From positions 1 to 62,105 of the forward strand of contig CAJNDS010002642.1 in the NCBI GenBank assembly GCA_905221605.1: DNA of 62,105 nucleotides, in the 5' to 3' direction. The notes under the pieces were generated by a model. It was not told where the DNA came from. It saw nothing but the letters and a program-made list of their open reading frames with translations, and ran no database searches. Each line of letters begins with the position of its first letter. Positions within the stretch are counted from its first letter, which is position 1. The DNA is from Symbiodinium natans (lineage: Eukaryota; Sar; Dinophyceae; Suessiales; Symbiodiniaceae). A program made the position numbers and the translations under genes. Positions 10,680 to 20,944 of this stretch are shown one piece after another.

Positions 10680-10780
10680 TTGGGATGTTCCCCCATATAC
10701 TAACCGTCCTTACTAGGGATTATAGTACCCCCTATGATGATCCCTATTGAAGGCTGTTAGTAGAAGGGGGAACATCTCAA
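10680..10780. mobile_element. MITE family B, copy 3, with perfect 8-bp target duplication
   Basis: A 101-bp element with ends TTGGGATGTTCCCCC and, reverse-complemented, TTGAGATGTTCCCCC; the inverted repeat extends about 24 bp. It is flanked on both sides by TGGATCTG (10672-10679 and 10781-10788), a perfect 8-bp target-site duplication. An 8-bp duplication is the hAT superfamily hallmark (P and Merlin elements are alternatives), so a hAT-like transposase may have mobilised this family. Confidence 0.88.
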
Positions 10781-11210
10781 TGGATCTGCAAAGTGCGCAG
10801 CTGGTTGCAGTCCTAAACGTTCTTGGAGGCGAATGCAATGTTGGCCCATACTGTATGTCGGCACTGTGCTTTTCGCGAGATCGCCATTATCCGAGGTGAG
10901 ATCTCCGCCCTGTTCCGCGCGGTGGCTCGCATCGGGCAGAAGGTGGAGCAAGACAGGTGAAAGGGATGTCTGCTACCACTGTGGCTGTCTAGCTGCACAG
11001 TGCTGCTAGCATGGCCATGACTGCTTTTCTCAACAGGTGAAGTTTCCATTGGGAGAAGTTAACCCAACACTAGACTCATGAGTCACAGAGCCTTCAAAAG
11101 AATTCGGAAATCTCCTCTGTGGAGCTTTCCAAAGTAGGTGCGCCCAGTATACAGTACCCCCCCCCCAAAGAAAAACCAAAAAAAAAGACCTTGTCATACT
11201 GTAAGAACTC

Positions 11211-11290
11211 ACCCTAAACCCTAAACCCCAAAACCCTAAACCCTAAACCCTAAACCCCAAAACCCTAAACCCTAAACCTGAAACCCCAAA
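11211..11290 (-). repeat. CCCTAAA array
   Basis: CCCTAAA and CCCCAAAA units. This is the last sizeable telomere-like array before the retroelement block; a short run remains at 11673-11690. Confidence 0.9.
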
Positions 11291-11397
11291 ACAGACTGAT
11301 TAAGAAGCCCTCGGAATATTTTCAGGTGGGCCGCTTGCAGCTGCTCGATGCAGCTGGAACGGGTGCTGGACCGCAGGCAGCCGACGAATTCTAACAT

Positions 11398-11512
11398 TGT
11401 GATTATTATTGTTATCATTATATTTTTAATTCTTATTATTAGTAGTATTAGTATTATTATTTTTGTTATTGTTGTTGTTATTGTTATTATGGTTATCGCC
11501 GTGCTTATTCTG
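11398..11512. repeat. ATT/GTT trinucleotide-rich tract
   Basis: Degenerate TTA and TTG trinucleotides. The isoleucine-rich or threonine-rich open frames on both strands are consequences of this repeat. Confidence 0.9.
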
Positions 11513-12005
11513 TTGAAAATTATGTGCGAAGTAAACATTTATCGGCTTGGAGTGCTGAGCTGAATTTCAAGGAGTCCTGGCTATAAGTCGCGGCCAAAGG
11601 GCAGGGCACGACACCTCAGAACCTTCAGCATCCCGGCACTTTGAGACGGGGTCCGCATGTCCAAAAGCCACAACCCTAAACCCTAAACCCCTCTTTTAGC
11701 TCAAACCAAAGAGCCGCAAGCCCCTCCTGCTTCTTGAAAAATCAAGACCCTTTCTCCGCGATTTGTTGGAAACGTTTTCCTGGAGCCGAGGTTCTTAAGG
11801 CCACCTGAGCAGATACTACAAGCAGGGGCCATGTATGTGTAGCACGGTTTCTACAGGGTAGGCGAAAAGCTGAGGAGTTTGTGTGTCGAGCGATCGAGGA
11901 GCAACCTTCTCCAACGAACCCCACACACTCAAACTTAGAATAGAAAACAAGTACCACATCTCTTAGAACGCCTAGGTTTTTTTGGTAGCCATTCAGGCAC
12001 GTGAG

Positions 12006-12105
12006 NNNNNNNNNNNNNNNNNNNNNNNNNNNNNNNNNNNNNNNNNNNNNNNNNNNNNNNNNNNNNNNNNNNNNNNNNNNNNNNNNNNNNNNNNNNNNNN
12101 NNNNN
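12006..12105. other. Assembly gap of 100 N
   Basis: Exactly 100 N, the conventional placeholder for a scaffold gap of unknown size. It falls just before the copia gag ORF, so the 5' LTR and leader of that element may be hidden in it. Confidence 0.98.
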
Positions 12106-12130
12106 GCCTTTGTAAGGGACCTTGTAAAGG

Positions 12131-13525
12131 ATGGAGCTTCCGGAAGCCTCGCCTCCGCTCTGTCTTGTGAACTCCCAAAGTGGGAGTGTGGCCCAGGTGG
12201 AAGCCTTTTCGACGAGCATGATTGCTCGTCTTGCGCACCGTTTCGAGGAGGAAGGTCAGCTGTCTCTTTCGAGGCAGCTTCTCCAAAACATCGACCTTTT
12301 TACCTCGACCCCTGGCTCGGTCGAACGGCTGTTGGGGATTCCAGCCTGCCTTGGGGAGTTGGAGACACAGGAGTTGGTGATCAATACAAGCGGCATTCCG
12401 GTGAAGCAACCTATGCTCATTGCCGAGCTGCGAGCCATTGCTGCTCCGACGGTGGACCAGTCGGTTTTGACGGACACCCTCGTCGAGGAGCACGACCGTC
12501 GTGCAGAGTATGCAAGGTATGGCTATGTTTTGACCACCATGGGGGTGGTAGTTGCCGATGTGAGTGCTACCATCCGCCAACCGCACCTTCCATGCGAGCA
12601 AAGGGGGTACTGGCGCAACAATCAGGTTGGCATCCAGCTCACCTTGAAGAAATTCCTTCTGTACCTGGAGGCGATTCGAGAGTTGCGGTGCCATCCTGCT
12701 CAATACCAGTTGTTCGAGGCAGGGCTAGCAAGCATTCTGCCAAACGAGCTCAAGGTCGAGCGTGTGCCGGCTGCCGACTTGAGAGCGCTTTTGGCGGACG
12801 TGCTCGTCCAGAGCAACCGCCGGGTGACTTTGGCTGCTCAACCGCCAACTATAATACCGGATGTTGCACCATCCGCGTCGGGTGGCCCGGCACCGCCTCT
12901 TCACAAAAGTGCCCCAGCTCCACCTCCTTCGGGGTGGGCTTTGCTCAACCAAGCGCGTGCAAAAGCCGAGGCAATGATTCGATTGCATGCCGACATGAAG
13001 AGAGCTGCAACAGCCGAGGTGGCTCCATCATCGTCGACGGGCCCCGCTTTTCCACCAGGGCCTCCGGCTTTCTTGCCGTTCAGCCCTCCTTCCCCGCTTA
13101 CGCCGTCCGTCTTTTCCTATGCTCCATCGTCGGCACCAGGCACGCCTATGGAAGCAGGCATGCCTCTAACTCCGCCTCCTCTACCTCCTCCATCTTGGGC
13201 ACCAGGCACGCCTATGGAAGCAAGCCTGCCAAAACCTCCGCCTCCTCTACCTCCTCCATCGACACCACACCCAGATACATTGAGGGAGCTTGCGGGCGAG
13301 GTTCCAATGGAGGTCGAGACGCCGATGACGCCCGTGGAGGCATTCGGTGCCCCTGGGACCCCTATGGACGTGAGTTCCGAGGTCCCAATGGAGCCAATGG
13401 TCGGTGGCATTGGAAGTCCGGGGAGCGCTTCTCCTTTGACCCCGCCGGCAGAGACGAGTATGGTGGTTCCAAACCCACCTATGGACAATTCGGATGTGGG
13501 AGACTCTGGCTCCGAGATGGATTGA
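12131..13525 (+). CDS. gag-like ORF of copia element (464 aa)
   Basis: ATG at 12131 is the first in-frame Met after a stop at 12113-12115. Residues 1-245 are mixed alpha-helical in character. Residues 246-420 are rich in proline, alanine and serine, with repeated PPPLPPPS and GTPMEA segments. The C-terminus is acidic. There is no CCHC zinc knuckle. The gag assignment rests on position upstream of pol and on length, not on a conserved motif. The pol frame is also open across the whole ORF. A captured host protein remains possible. Confidence 0.55.
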   Translation: MELPEASPPLCLVNSQSGSVAQVEAFSTSMIARLAHRFEEEGQLSLSRQLLQNIDLFTSTPGSVERLLGIPACLGELETQELVINTSGIPVKQPMLIAELRAIAAPTVDQSVLTDTLVEEHDRRAEYARYGYVLTTMGVVVADVSATIRQPHLPCEQRGYWRNNQVGIQLTLKKFLLYLEAIRELRCHPAQYQLFEAGLASILPNELKVERVPAADLRALLADVLVQSNRRVTLAAQPPTIIPDVAPSASGGPAPPLHKSAPAPPPSGWALLNQARAKAEAMIRLHADMKRAATAEVAPSSSTGPAFPPGPPAFLPFSPPSPLTPSVFSYAPSSAPGTPMEAGMPLTPPPLPPPSWAPGTPMEASLPKPPPPLPPPSTPHPDTLRELAGEVPMEVETPMTPVEAFGAPGTPMDVSSEVPMEPMVGGIGSPGSASPLTPPAETSMVVPNPPMDNSDVGDSGSEMD

Positions 13526-16500
13526 TATGCTTGGGTATGGGCCCTGAGGGCCTAAAAGCCGGGCATGAGTTGCTCCGATCTTCGCCGCAATGCACAAAAT
13601 TGGTAGGAGTAGGTCTGAAAGCCCTGCTGTTTGCAGTAGGAGACTGGCTGTGTGCATTAGGAGGTAGTGTAGGAGCGTTTGAGTGCTTGGTAGGTGACTG
13701 TGAGTGCAGCCTGCCTGCCGCGAATGGGTCTGCACACTGTCCCTCTGTGCCCAGGTCTTCATGGAAAGGAAGCAGTGCCTTGGCTTTAGGGTTGGTTCTG
13801 GGTTTGGTTTTCAGAGGTTGGCTGCGTAGGTGCGTGAAGCTTTTGAGTGTGCGCCGTAGGAGTAGGCTGAAGTTTGTGCGTGTAACTTTGGTAGGACGTG
13901 TGCCACGTAGGTCTTGGAGTGTTGTGCGCCGCCTGTTGTTTTTGCGTGGCGTGCTTGCTGGTGAGTTGAAAGCTGAGCCTACGGGCGAGGAAGCAAAAGG
14001 GCCAATGATGAAACGTTGGCGTGCCTTGAAGAAGTGGGCCTTGTGTGGGCTTGGGTCCCTGCGGGGGTCCGAGCAAAAGAAGGCCGTGGCACGTTCTGAG
14101 GCCCTGCGTATGCTTGCTGGTTTGCCGACCCCGGTTGTTGTGAATTCGGAGTCGGAGGAAGAGTTGATTCCTGATCCGTTGGAAGCTGAACTTGCGAAAC
14201 CCAGCGGAAGTGAACCCCCTAGGCCCTCCGATGTTCGAAAGAAACCCCGTGTGGAGAATGTTCCCTCAGGTGAACCGGGTGCCCTGAGTTCCCCGGAGGT
14301 GGTGAGCGATGCTCTGGATCCTGAGGTTCCGGTCTATTTGACCTCGGAGCGGCTGAAGGCGCACCGAAATAAGGGCCACCAACCTTATCTTAGTTGCTGT
14401 GACACATGTCAAAGCGCTCGAGGGAGAGTGCCGGCTCGTAGGAAGCACATGAAACACCACCACGGACCCGGAGAGTTGCAAGTCGACTTTGGATTTTTCG
14501 GAAAGAATGTTCGTTTCCTTCTCATGGTTCATGTGGTGTCGGGGTACATACATACCGTGGTCTTAGGACCTGAGGATGAAGTGCCCGCTGTATCGGTTTG
14601 CAAAGCCTTTACGGAAATGGGATTGAGTGGATTGGACATTGTTGTCCACGGGGACCAAGAAAATCTCCTCGAGAGTGTTTTCCGCAATGCAGCAAAACAC
14701 CGGACATTCGGGGGGAGGTCAATGCACTGGGTCCCGTTCGCGATAAATAGACCTCAAGCGAAGGGCATCGTTGAACGCCATGTTTGCCTTGTGAAAGAAG
14801 CGTTCTGGTCTGTTTGGCTGGGCTTAGAAGAGCGTGTAGGTGAAAAGTTGCCTCTAGGGAGCCATCTGTTTGTTGAGGCCATGAGGTACTCTGTGAGGAT
14901 GCATAACTTGTTTCATGTGTCCAAGGAATACAGCACGCCGTTGGAGAGACTGCGTGGGTCGACAGTTCAGCCAGTGAAGAGCTGTGAGTTTGGGGTTGTG
15001 GGCTTTGGGAAGCCTCAGAAGGACTACCCAGAGCACCGCGGAAAGCGCTTGGTGAGGGCACTCTATGTAGGACCTCACGGTGCTAATGGATCCGGGATTC
15101 GGGTCTTTGTTCCAATAGGTATTGGAAAGCCCCCTCGTTTGGAAATCTTCAGCTCTTTTCGTGCCAAAGATCCAGTGGAGTTTGACAAAGCTGCTTTGCG
15201 TGACCTTCGAGGTAATAAGGAAGACCCTGAAAGACCCATCAAGTTCGATGTTCCAATCGATGGTCCGAGTCCGCCGCTTGATTCCCCAAATATCCCTGAA
15301 GGAAGTCTTGAGTTTCCTGTTGAACGCACCGAACCACCTGCTCTTGAGGGCCCTGGAGCAATGGAAGAAGAAGGAGAGTTGGATGGGTATTCTCCGGATT
15401 TTTCGGACGTGCCTGAAGAGACAGGCATGGAGGTTGAGCCTCCCGGAGGCGTAGGTCTTGAGGACCTCGACGCCCCTATGGATCCAGGAGAAGACGATGC
15501 CATGGAAGAGGGCCTGACGTGGCTCTATGAGCATGGCCTTAGGCAACTCTTTGATGGGCCTGACTTGAGAGTAACGACAAAAATCCGTAAGGGAGATGAT
15601 GTCAAAGAGTGGTTCCGTATGAAGTTTGGTGGAAAGAAGATTTGGGTCCATGTCCCGGACAATGCGGTTTGCGAAGTTTCTGGCAAGGTTTTGCCTCGTA
15701 AGCATCTTGAAGAAGGTATGAGACTCGAGCTCTCAGAACTTGATGCTTTTGGTGTAGCTACGATTATAGGAGAAGCTGAGGCCCGTAAACGAGCTACGCG
15801 GAGAATCCATACGACTAGGTGGGTTCTGACTTCGAAACCGTCGGCCACGAACCCTGAACGAGTTCGTGCTCGTCTTGTTGTGAGAGACTACGCATTTGGA
15901 TCCAATCCTCTAGCTGATGGGATATATTCCCCCACCACGTCTTTGGAAGCCTTGAGGGGTGTCCTTGCTATTCATGCTGTCAGAGGTGGCACCTTGTTGT
16001 CAGCAGATGTGAGCGTTGCCTTCATGCAAGCGCCTGTGCAGGGAGTAGAGTGTATCCGGTTTCCGAATGGGATGTATGATGAGGAGAACAAGCCGCTGTT
16101 TGCGCAGCTACACAAAGCCATGAATGGCTTGAGAGTAGGACCACTGAGCTGGTACCTAGAGTTTACAAGCACGCTGCGTAAGCAGTTTGGGTTTGGTGAG
16201 ACTGCCGACCCTACTGTGCATCACCGGGTTGAGAAGGATGGTGCGCTGACCTTGGTGTTAGTGTATGTTGACGATCTCATCATCTTTTCCCAGAATCCGC
16301 CAGTTGCCAAGGATCTGTACGCTAAGCTAGCGAAGATCTATAAAATGAAGCAGACAGGGCTTCTAGAACCTGGTAAGACTGGGCAGCTCGAGTTCTTGGG
16401 TCGAGTGATCGCCCGAACCACTGAGCACGGGCCTGTGTTCTTTGGCCTGAAGCCGGGGTACTTGAAGTCGCTTGGAGAAGAGTTTGGCATTAGCGGAAAA

Positions 16501-17085
16501 GGTGTGAAACCAGTGCTGGGAAACCTCGAGAGGGAGTACCGGAAAAAGGAGGCTGGAACACCTATCAGCACTGAGGCGTATGAACGCTATAGACGTGTGC
16601 TTGGTAAGTTGATGTGGGCAAGCCTGACGTTGCCGCATTTGTCCTACCCGGTGGGATTTCTGGGCCGGTATCAGAGTGACCCAGATAGCCAGGCAGAAGC
16701 TTGCTTGAGACGCGTGGTTCGCTGGGTGATGGCTTTGCCTGAGTACCTTCAGCGATTTTCGGCAGAAGCGTTGGAGTATCCTTGCTGCGCTTCGGAAACC
16801 ATGCTCTCTGGCTTTGTGGATGCGTCATGGAACATTTGCTCTGTGTCTGGTGCTATCGTGAAGTGGCATGGCATCATGATCAAGACTTTCTCGCGGAAAC
16901 AGTCGGTGACCGCGTTGAGTTCGGCGGAGGCCGAATTGGCAGCCCTGACTGAGGCAGCCAAAGAGTCGGTGTACTTGTCTTTGCTCATGGAAACGCTCCG
17001 TATGGAATGCCCAAAGGAGAGACCGGTGAGTTTCCGATTCACCTGGCTTCGGATTCGGAAGCCGCTTTGTCGATTAGCAAAATGA
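13525..17085 (+). CDS. copia pol: integrase, reverse transcriptase, RNase H N-half
   Basis: The frame is -1 relative to gag and stays open from the gap to 17085; the coding start is unknown, and expression by -1 frameshifting from gag is plausible. Integrase zinc-binding H/C residues lie at about 14350-14410. The catalytic core follows, with Asp in LQVDFG (about 14480), Asp in VHGD and Glu in IVERH; the last two are 40 residues apart. RT spans about 15810-16330, with Asp in LSADVSVAF and the YVDD active site near 16264-16275. RNase H begins near 16805 (GFVDAS) with SSAEAEL. The frame leaves the homology after about 17016 and stops at 17085. No protease DTG/DSG is placed convincingly. Confidence 0.88.
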   Translation: MCLGMGPEGLKAGHELLRSSPQCTKLVGVGLKALLFAVGDWLCALGGSVGAFECLVGDCECSLPAANGSAHCPSVPRSSWKGSSALALGLVLGLVFRGWLRRCVKLLSVRRRSRLKFVRVTLVGRVPRRSWSVVRRLLFLRGVLAGELKAEPTGEEAKGPMMKRWRALKKWALCGLGSLRGSEQKKAVARSEALRMLAGLPTPVVVNSESEEELIPDPLEAELAKPSGSEPPRPSDVRKKPRVENVPSGEPGALSSPEVVSDALDPEVPVYLTSERLKAHRNKGHQPYLSCCDTCQSARGRVPARRKHMKHHHGPGELQVDFGFFGKNVRFLLMVHVVSGYIHTVVLGPEDEVPAVSVCKAFTEMGLSGLDIVVHGDQENLLESVFRNAAKHRTFGGRSMHWVPFAINRPQAKGIVERHVCLVKEAFWSVWLGLEERVGEKLPLGSHLFVEAMRYSVRMHNLFHVSKEYSTPLERLRGSTVQPVKSCEFGVVGFGKPQKDYPEHRGKRLVRALYVGPHGANGSGIRVFVPIGIGKPPRLEIFSSFRAKDPVEFDKAALRDLRGNKEDPERPIKFDVPIDGPSPPLDSPNIPEGSLEFPVERTEPPALEGPGAMEEEGELDGYSPDFSDVPEETGMEVEPPGGVGLEDLDAPMDPGEDDAMEEGLTWLYEHGLRQLFDGPDLRVTTKIRKGDDVKEWFRMKFGGKKIWVHVPDNAVCEVSGKVLPRKHLEEGMRLELSELDAFGVATIIGEAEARKRATRRIHTTRWVLTSKPSATNPERVRARLVVRDYAFGSNPLADGIYSPTTSLEALRGVLAIHAVRGGTLLSADVSVAFMQAPVQGVECIRFPNGMYDEENKPLFAQLHKAMNGLRVGPLSWYLEFTSTLRKQFGFGETADPTVHHRVEKDGALTLVLVYVDDLIIFSQNPPVAKDLYAKLAKIYKMKQTGLLEPGKTGQLEFLGRVIARTTEHGPVFFGLKPGYLKSLGEEFGISGKGVKPVLGNLEREYRKKEAGTPISTEAYERYRRVLGKLMWASLTLPHLSYPVGFLGRYQSDPDSQAEACLRRVVRWVMALPEYLQRFSAEALEYPCCASETMLSGFVDASWNICSVSGAIVKWHGIMIKTFSRKQSVTALSSAEAELAALTEAAKESVYLSLLMETLRMECPKERPVSFRFTWLRIRKPLCRLAK

Positions 17086-18071
17086 CGGGGTTGTTACGCC
17101 GTGTTCGGCACCTGGAGCTTCGTCATCGCTATCTTCAAGAGCTAGTCCACCTGGAAAGGCTGATTCTAAGCTTCATCAGTGGAGAACAGAATCCAGCCGA
17201 TGGACTGACGAAATCTCCTGAGGAGTTGTTGCTTGAGCATTTGCTGGTTGCGTGTGGACTGGAAAGAGTGTGTGAAGAAGACCTTCAGGGTCTTGTAGTT
17301 CCTGAACACCTTCGTGAACGAATGGAAGAACTTGAAGAAGTATGTGAAAAGCTTGAGAAAATCCCGACAAACCTGGCGAAGTACGAGCCAGTGGCAAGAG
17401 ACCTTGCGTTGGGATCTGTTCCTCTGCTTGTGATCGAGGTGTTTTGTTCAATGGACAGTGCGTTGTGCCGAGCGTGTGCTCGTGACCGAGTAGCATATAT
17501 AGGCATAACTGAGAAAGAAGACTTCTTAAGCAAGAGTACTCAAATGTTTCTAGGAGAGGTCTTGCTGTGTCTGTTGAGTAGGAAACCGCCCCAGATCTAT
17601 GTCCACATAGCTTCCCCGTGTACCGCTGGATGTAGCTACCGCTTTAAGAACTGGCATCGACCGAAGTTTCGACATCGGTGGCGAGAGCAGGTCAAGAAGC
17701 ATGTTGCATCTTGGAAAGCTTTAGGACGACTTCTGGAGGACCGCTGCAAAGAGATCCTGGTTACCCAGGAATGGCCAAAGAACTGTGGTCTTTGGAAGGA
17801 GGAAAGTTATCTGAAAGAAAAGAAGCGCCTTGGTCTGAACTTTGGAAGAGTTGTGGACCGCTGTGCCTTCGACGGGGTCTTTAAGCGGTGGGTCTTTGCT
17901 ACAAACCGAGAGGAGTGGAGTGAAATCTTCTCTGGAAAGCCCTGTGACAAAAGTCATCAGCATGTTTCACTTGCTAGTGTCGAAGAAACAGGTATCTATC
18001 CGACTAAACTGGGTAGAGCTCTTTTGCGTGCTGCGAAAGTCACGTTAGGTCTTGTAGGAACACCTTCTTAG
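17007..18071 (+). CDS. RNase H C-half plus methyltransferase-like tail
   Basis: This frame, -1 relative to pol, continues the copia RNase H: ASDSEAALSISK, then RHLELRHRYLQELV, then SGEQNPADGLTKS, which is the usual end of copia RNase H. About 235 more residues follow. EVFCSMDSALCRA (near residue 145) resembles the glycine-poor motif I of a Rossmann fold. IASPCTAGCS resembles the PC motif IV of cytosine-C5 methyltransferases. A Cys/His-containing end with SHQHVSLA and GIYPTKLGRALLRA follows. Methyltransferase domains are known in dinoflagellate retrotransposons. The tail may be inactive or a different Rossmann enzyme. Confidence 0.7.
   Translation: MPKGETGEFPIHLASDSEAALSISKMTGLLRRVRHLELRHRYLQELVHLERLILSFISGEQNPADGLTKSPEELLLEHLLVACGLERVCEEDLQGLVVPEHLRERMEELEEVCEKLEKIPTNLAKYEPVARDLALGSVPLLVIEVFCSMDSALCRACARDRVAYIGITEKEDFLSKSTQMFLGEVLLCLLSRKPPQIYVHIASPCTAGCSYRFKNWHRPKFRHRWREQVKKHVASWKALGRLLEDRCKEILVTQEWPKNCGLWKEESYLKEKKRLGLNFGRVVDRCAFDGVFKRWVFATNREEWSEIFSGKPCDKSHQHVSLASVEETGIYPTKLGRALLRAAKVTLGLVGTPS
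17010..17016 (+). other. Canonical -1 slippery heptamer C CCA AAG
   Basis: In the pol frame the codons are TG[C] [CCA] [AAG], fitting X XXY YYZ exactly. Slipping back one base gives CCC AAA and enters the downstream frame that completes RNase H. The location inside a catalytic domain is unusual, and a simple one-base deletion is the alternative. Confidence 0.5.
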
Positions 18072-19477
18072 GTCGGCAGTAGGAGTGCTCGCTTTCGGAC
18101 TTTGCCTGGGATGAGATGTTTAAGCACTGGAAACACCGAGCTGTGAAGAAGTGCGTGGCTCTGAGGCATTACAGTCCAAGCGGGGGTGTGAAAGTTCCTG
18201 TCTAAGGACATGTTAACTTTGTTGTCCTGCATGCTGGCTCAGAGTTGTGTGTGTGTAGTTGTAGGAACTCCGTAGTTGTGCCTTGGAGGCTCGACGGGAG
18301 TGCTGTTTTAAGTGGGAAAGCCTTTTGAAGTGCTTGAGTTGTAGGGATGTGTGTCTGGAAGCTGTAGAAGTGACTGTGCACGTTTTTGCTTGCTTTAGGT
18401 GTAGTTGGGTAGGTCCCGAGAACTCCCACTGACGTTTGAGTTTGTTTTGTGGCTGTGGAGAACACGTGGCAGAGCAGAGTTTTCACCTGTGTGTAAAGAG
18501 TTTCACTGACGCAGCCTCCGGCTTATGACTTTGGCTCAAGTCGTGAGAAAAAGAGGGTTCAGCGCGCTGCTGCTGTGTTTTCACAAGCGACGCCTGCAAA
18601 CAGCGAAAATTAACTCCAAAAACCTTGAAAAGTGCTGAAACTTGCATTTTGAAAAATTTGAAAAAATTGCCACGGAGAATTTGAAAAAATTGCCATGGAG
18701 AGTGCTTCGCACCACTGGTTTCAATCCCGCTTCTGCCAGGACGTGTCTTATCTGGCTTGTCTGTGCGGCTATGAACAAGTCCCAAATGGGAAAGACCAGA
18801 AGAGGTCCTCAAGCCTGAACAATCTTTTTGGTTGCAAAACCGGGCTGGAGGGCAAGAGTTTTTTTTGGGTTATGGTTTTTTTGGAGTTTAGGTTTTCTGG
18901 ACTTTTAGGGTTTAGAGTTTGTGGGGTTTTTATGCAGGGTTTAGGTTTTTTCGGATTTAGGGTGGAAAATTTATGGATTTTAAAAAAAATCTTTTGATTT
19001 TTGAAGCAACGTGCAAAACTTATAAAGCAGAAGGGGGAAGTGGCGCCGTTACACACAATGGCAAAGGGGGAAGTAGAGTTTTAAGAGTTGGATTTTTTTG
19101 GATTTAGAGTTTATTGTGAGTTTCAAAAAAGACGCTTCAATTTTGAAGCGTGTGCACACACAATGCTGACGTTGTGGGTTTTTGCAACCTCCCCATTTGC
19201 ACACGCAATGCTGGTCATGGGTTTCAAAAGAACGTTTTGATTTTAAACCAAGCTTGTACAAATTTAAAAGGCTGAGAAAGAAGTTCGGTTTTCAGGGTAC
19301 AAGGTTTTGGGTTTGGTCTTTCTTCTTCAAATTCTGAAGAAAATTTCTACTGGGGTTGACAAGCAAGACAGACTGGAGCTCTGAGCGTTGTTGCCTGAGC
19401 GTAGCGTTTCCAAGATGTCAACCTTTCTAGCCTGGTAGCTCGCAGAGGTTCAACCTGCAGCCTAGGACGCCGCGAGC
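18072..19477. other. T/G-rich region after copia, no gene seen
   Basis: About 1.4 kb without a supported ORF. It may hold the copia 3' untranslated region and a 3' LTR that cannot be defined without its partner. Weak degenerate TTTAGGG-like text occurs at 18870-18965. TTTGGCTCAAG at 18530-18540 equals the last 11 nt of the dinoflagellate spliced leader, which ends ..CCATTTTGGCTCAAG; the preceding bases match poorly. Confidence 0.5.
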
Positions 19478-20944
19478 TGTGGAGGTCACTGGAGCTTCCC
19501 TACCTTTTCGATCAATTCTGCTGCCCCTCATCTTGGGTTTAGATTCTCCAGGTTTTGGTGCAAGGCCTGAAGGCAGAAGAGGAGAAAAGAAGGGTGCAGA
19601 GTCAACGTTTGGACAGACATCAACTGCAGGACGAGACAAGTTCAACCGTGGTGTTGATTTGTTAAGGTTGCGCGCAACGCCCAAGCCGTAAATAAGTGCA
19701 AGCGAAGCGAGCAAAACACCAGAGTAAATTCAACAAATTTAACTGATCAAGTGTTGATTTTAAGGGTTTTTTCAACATTTTCGGAGACTTTAGAAATTTT
19801 GAAAATTCGTTGAATGGTGCTGAATAGGGAAGAATTGCAACACGCAACCAAAAACGAAAGACAAAGAATTAAGGGCACCCAGCCTGAAAGAAAGCAGAGT
19901 TTCTTCTGCTCAATCTTCTGTCAAATTTCAGTGTGCCTTGAATTTCTGTTTGGCCATTTTGGAAAATCAAAGACATCAAAAAAAGTCGAATGGAATGGAA
20001 ATCGAGGCTGGGCGACTCTTAAGTCGGCCATGAATAAGGAGAGGTCAGTGTGATTGTTTTTTTCAATGTTAGCAAGAACTGCAAAAACATTGGTTTTTCT
20101 TTTTGAACTTTGGAGAAATCGAGAAAACACTGGAAAGAAGCCAGAGTCGTGAAACTTAGACAACTTTCTTCAGATTCAGCAGATCATGCGCAGCAACACT
20201 TTTTGTTTTTAGTTCAAATTGCCTTTGCCCGTCTGAACAGAATTTTTCTCTTGCTTTTGCTCAATGGTTTCTTTGTTTTTTGTCGGAATGATCTCTCGGT
20301 TAAGTTGCAAGCTTTAGAGAGAGAGAGTTTCGAGAAACCGCCCTGAACCAAAACACAAACAGATCGTTCAGCAAGTGTTTTGGTGAGTGCTGTCAGCCCG
20401 GTAAGCTGACCAGAAAGACAGTGAAAAAAAATTGCAATCGGAACTTAAGATATCCATAAGAATGTGCATTTTGTGGTTTCGGCTGTTTTTCTGTGTGCAT
20501 GTGCAAGAGTGTTGTGGATGTGTGTGTGTGTGTGAGCATTTGTGGTTGCAAAGTGGGTTGGTTTGCGGGTGCATGTCTTTGGCTTCAGTGTGCAAGGAAA
20601 GTGTCAGTGTGTGGCAGTGTGTGGGTAAAAAGTGGTAACGCATGGAGTCTTAGAAGTGACACCAAAAAAAAAAACCAGTGACCTTGCAGTGGTGTCTGTG
20701 TGTGTTTACCTCGTTTTTTCATTGTGAATGGGTGTGGTGTGTTGTGGTTTTCCGCGTTTTGGCAGAGAGTCGTGTGTGTCATGGAGTGTGGTGTGTGTCG
20801 TGGGTGCAAAGTGGCTTTAGCTGGGTTCTGCTGGCTGTTCAAGTGTGGAAGTGTGCGGGTGGTGAAAGGTGTGTGGATTTGGAGACACAAAAAGAGGACA
20901 AGAAATCAGCTCCAAAAGGTAGGAAAGCCGAAGTAACCTCCACA
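19478..20944. repeat. LTR-like repeat, copy 1 (1467 bp)
   Basis: Starts TGTGGAGGTCACT and ends AGTAACCTCCACA, so it has TG..CA ends and a 13-bp terminal inverted repeat with one mismatch. It is non-coding, T/G-rich, with a GT microsatellite inside. A second copy at 21457-22934 differs at roughly 18 sites by eye, several of them homopolymer or GT length changes, so identity is about 99%. No 4-6 bp target duplication flanks either copy. LTR is the preferred reading. Confidence 0.65.

Larger units (their letters stand above)
12106..18071 (+). mobile_element. Ty1/copia-type retrotransposon, LTRs not identified
   Basis: Domain order is gag-like, integrase, reverse transcriptase, RNase H. Integrase ahead of RT defines Ty1/copia and separates it from gypsy. 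A further Rossmann-like domain follows RNase H. The 5' end is lost in the assembly gap, and I found no sequence after 18071 that matches anything before the gap, so LTRs, primer-binding site and polypurine tract are not assigned. No aspartic protease motif is evident. A frame change lies within RNase H. Confidence 0.88.

Noticed and set aside
12106-13524. Reading the pol frame across gag as one 1694-aa protein
   Set aside because: The -1-shifted gag ORF has the more natural composition and an ATG after a stop; the upstream pol-frame text is serine/arginine/cysteine-rich as in a shadow frame.
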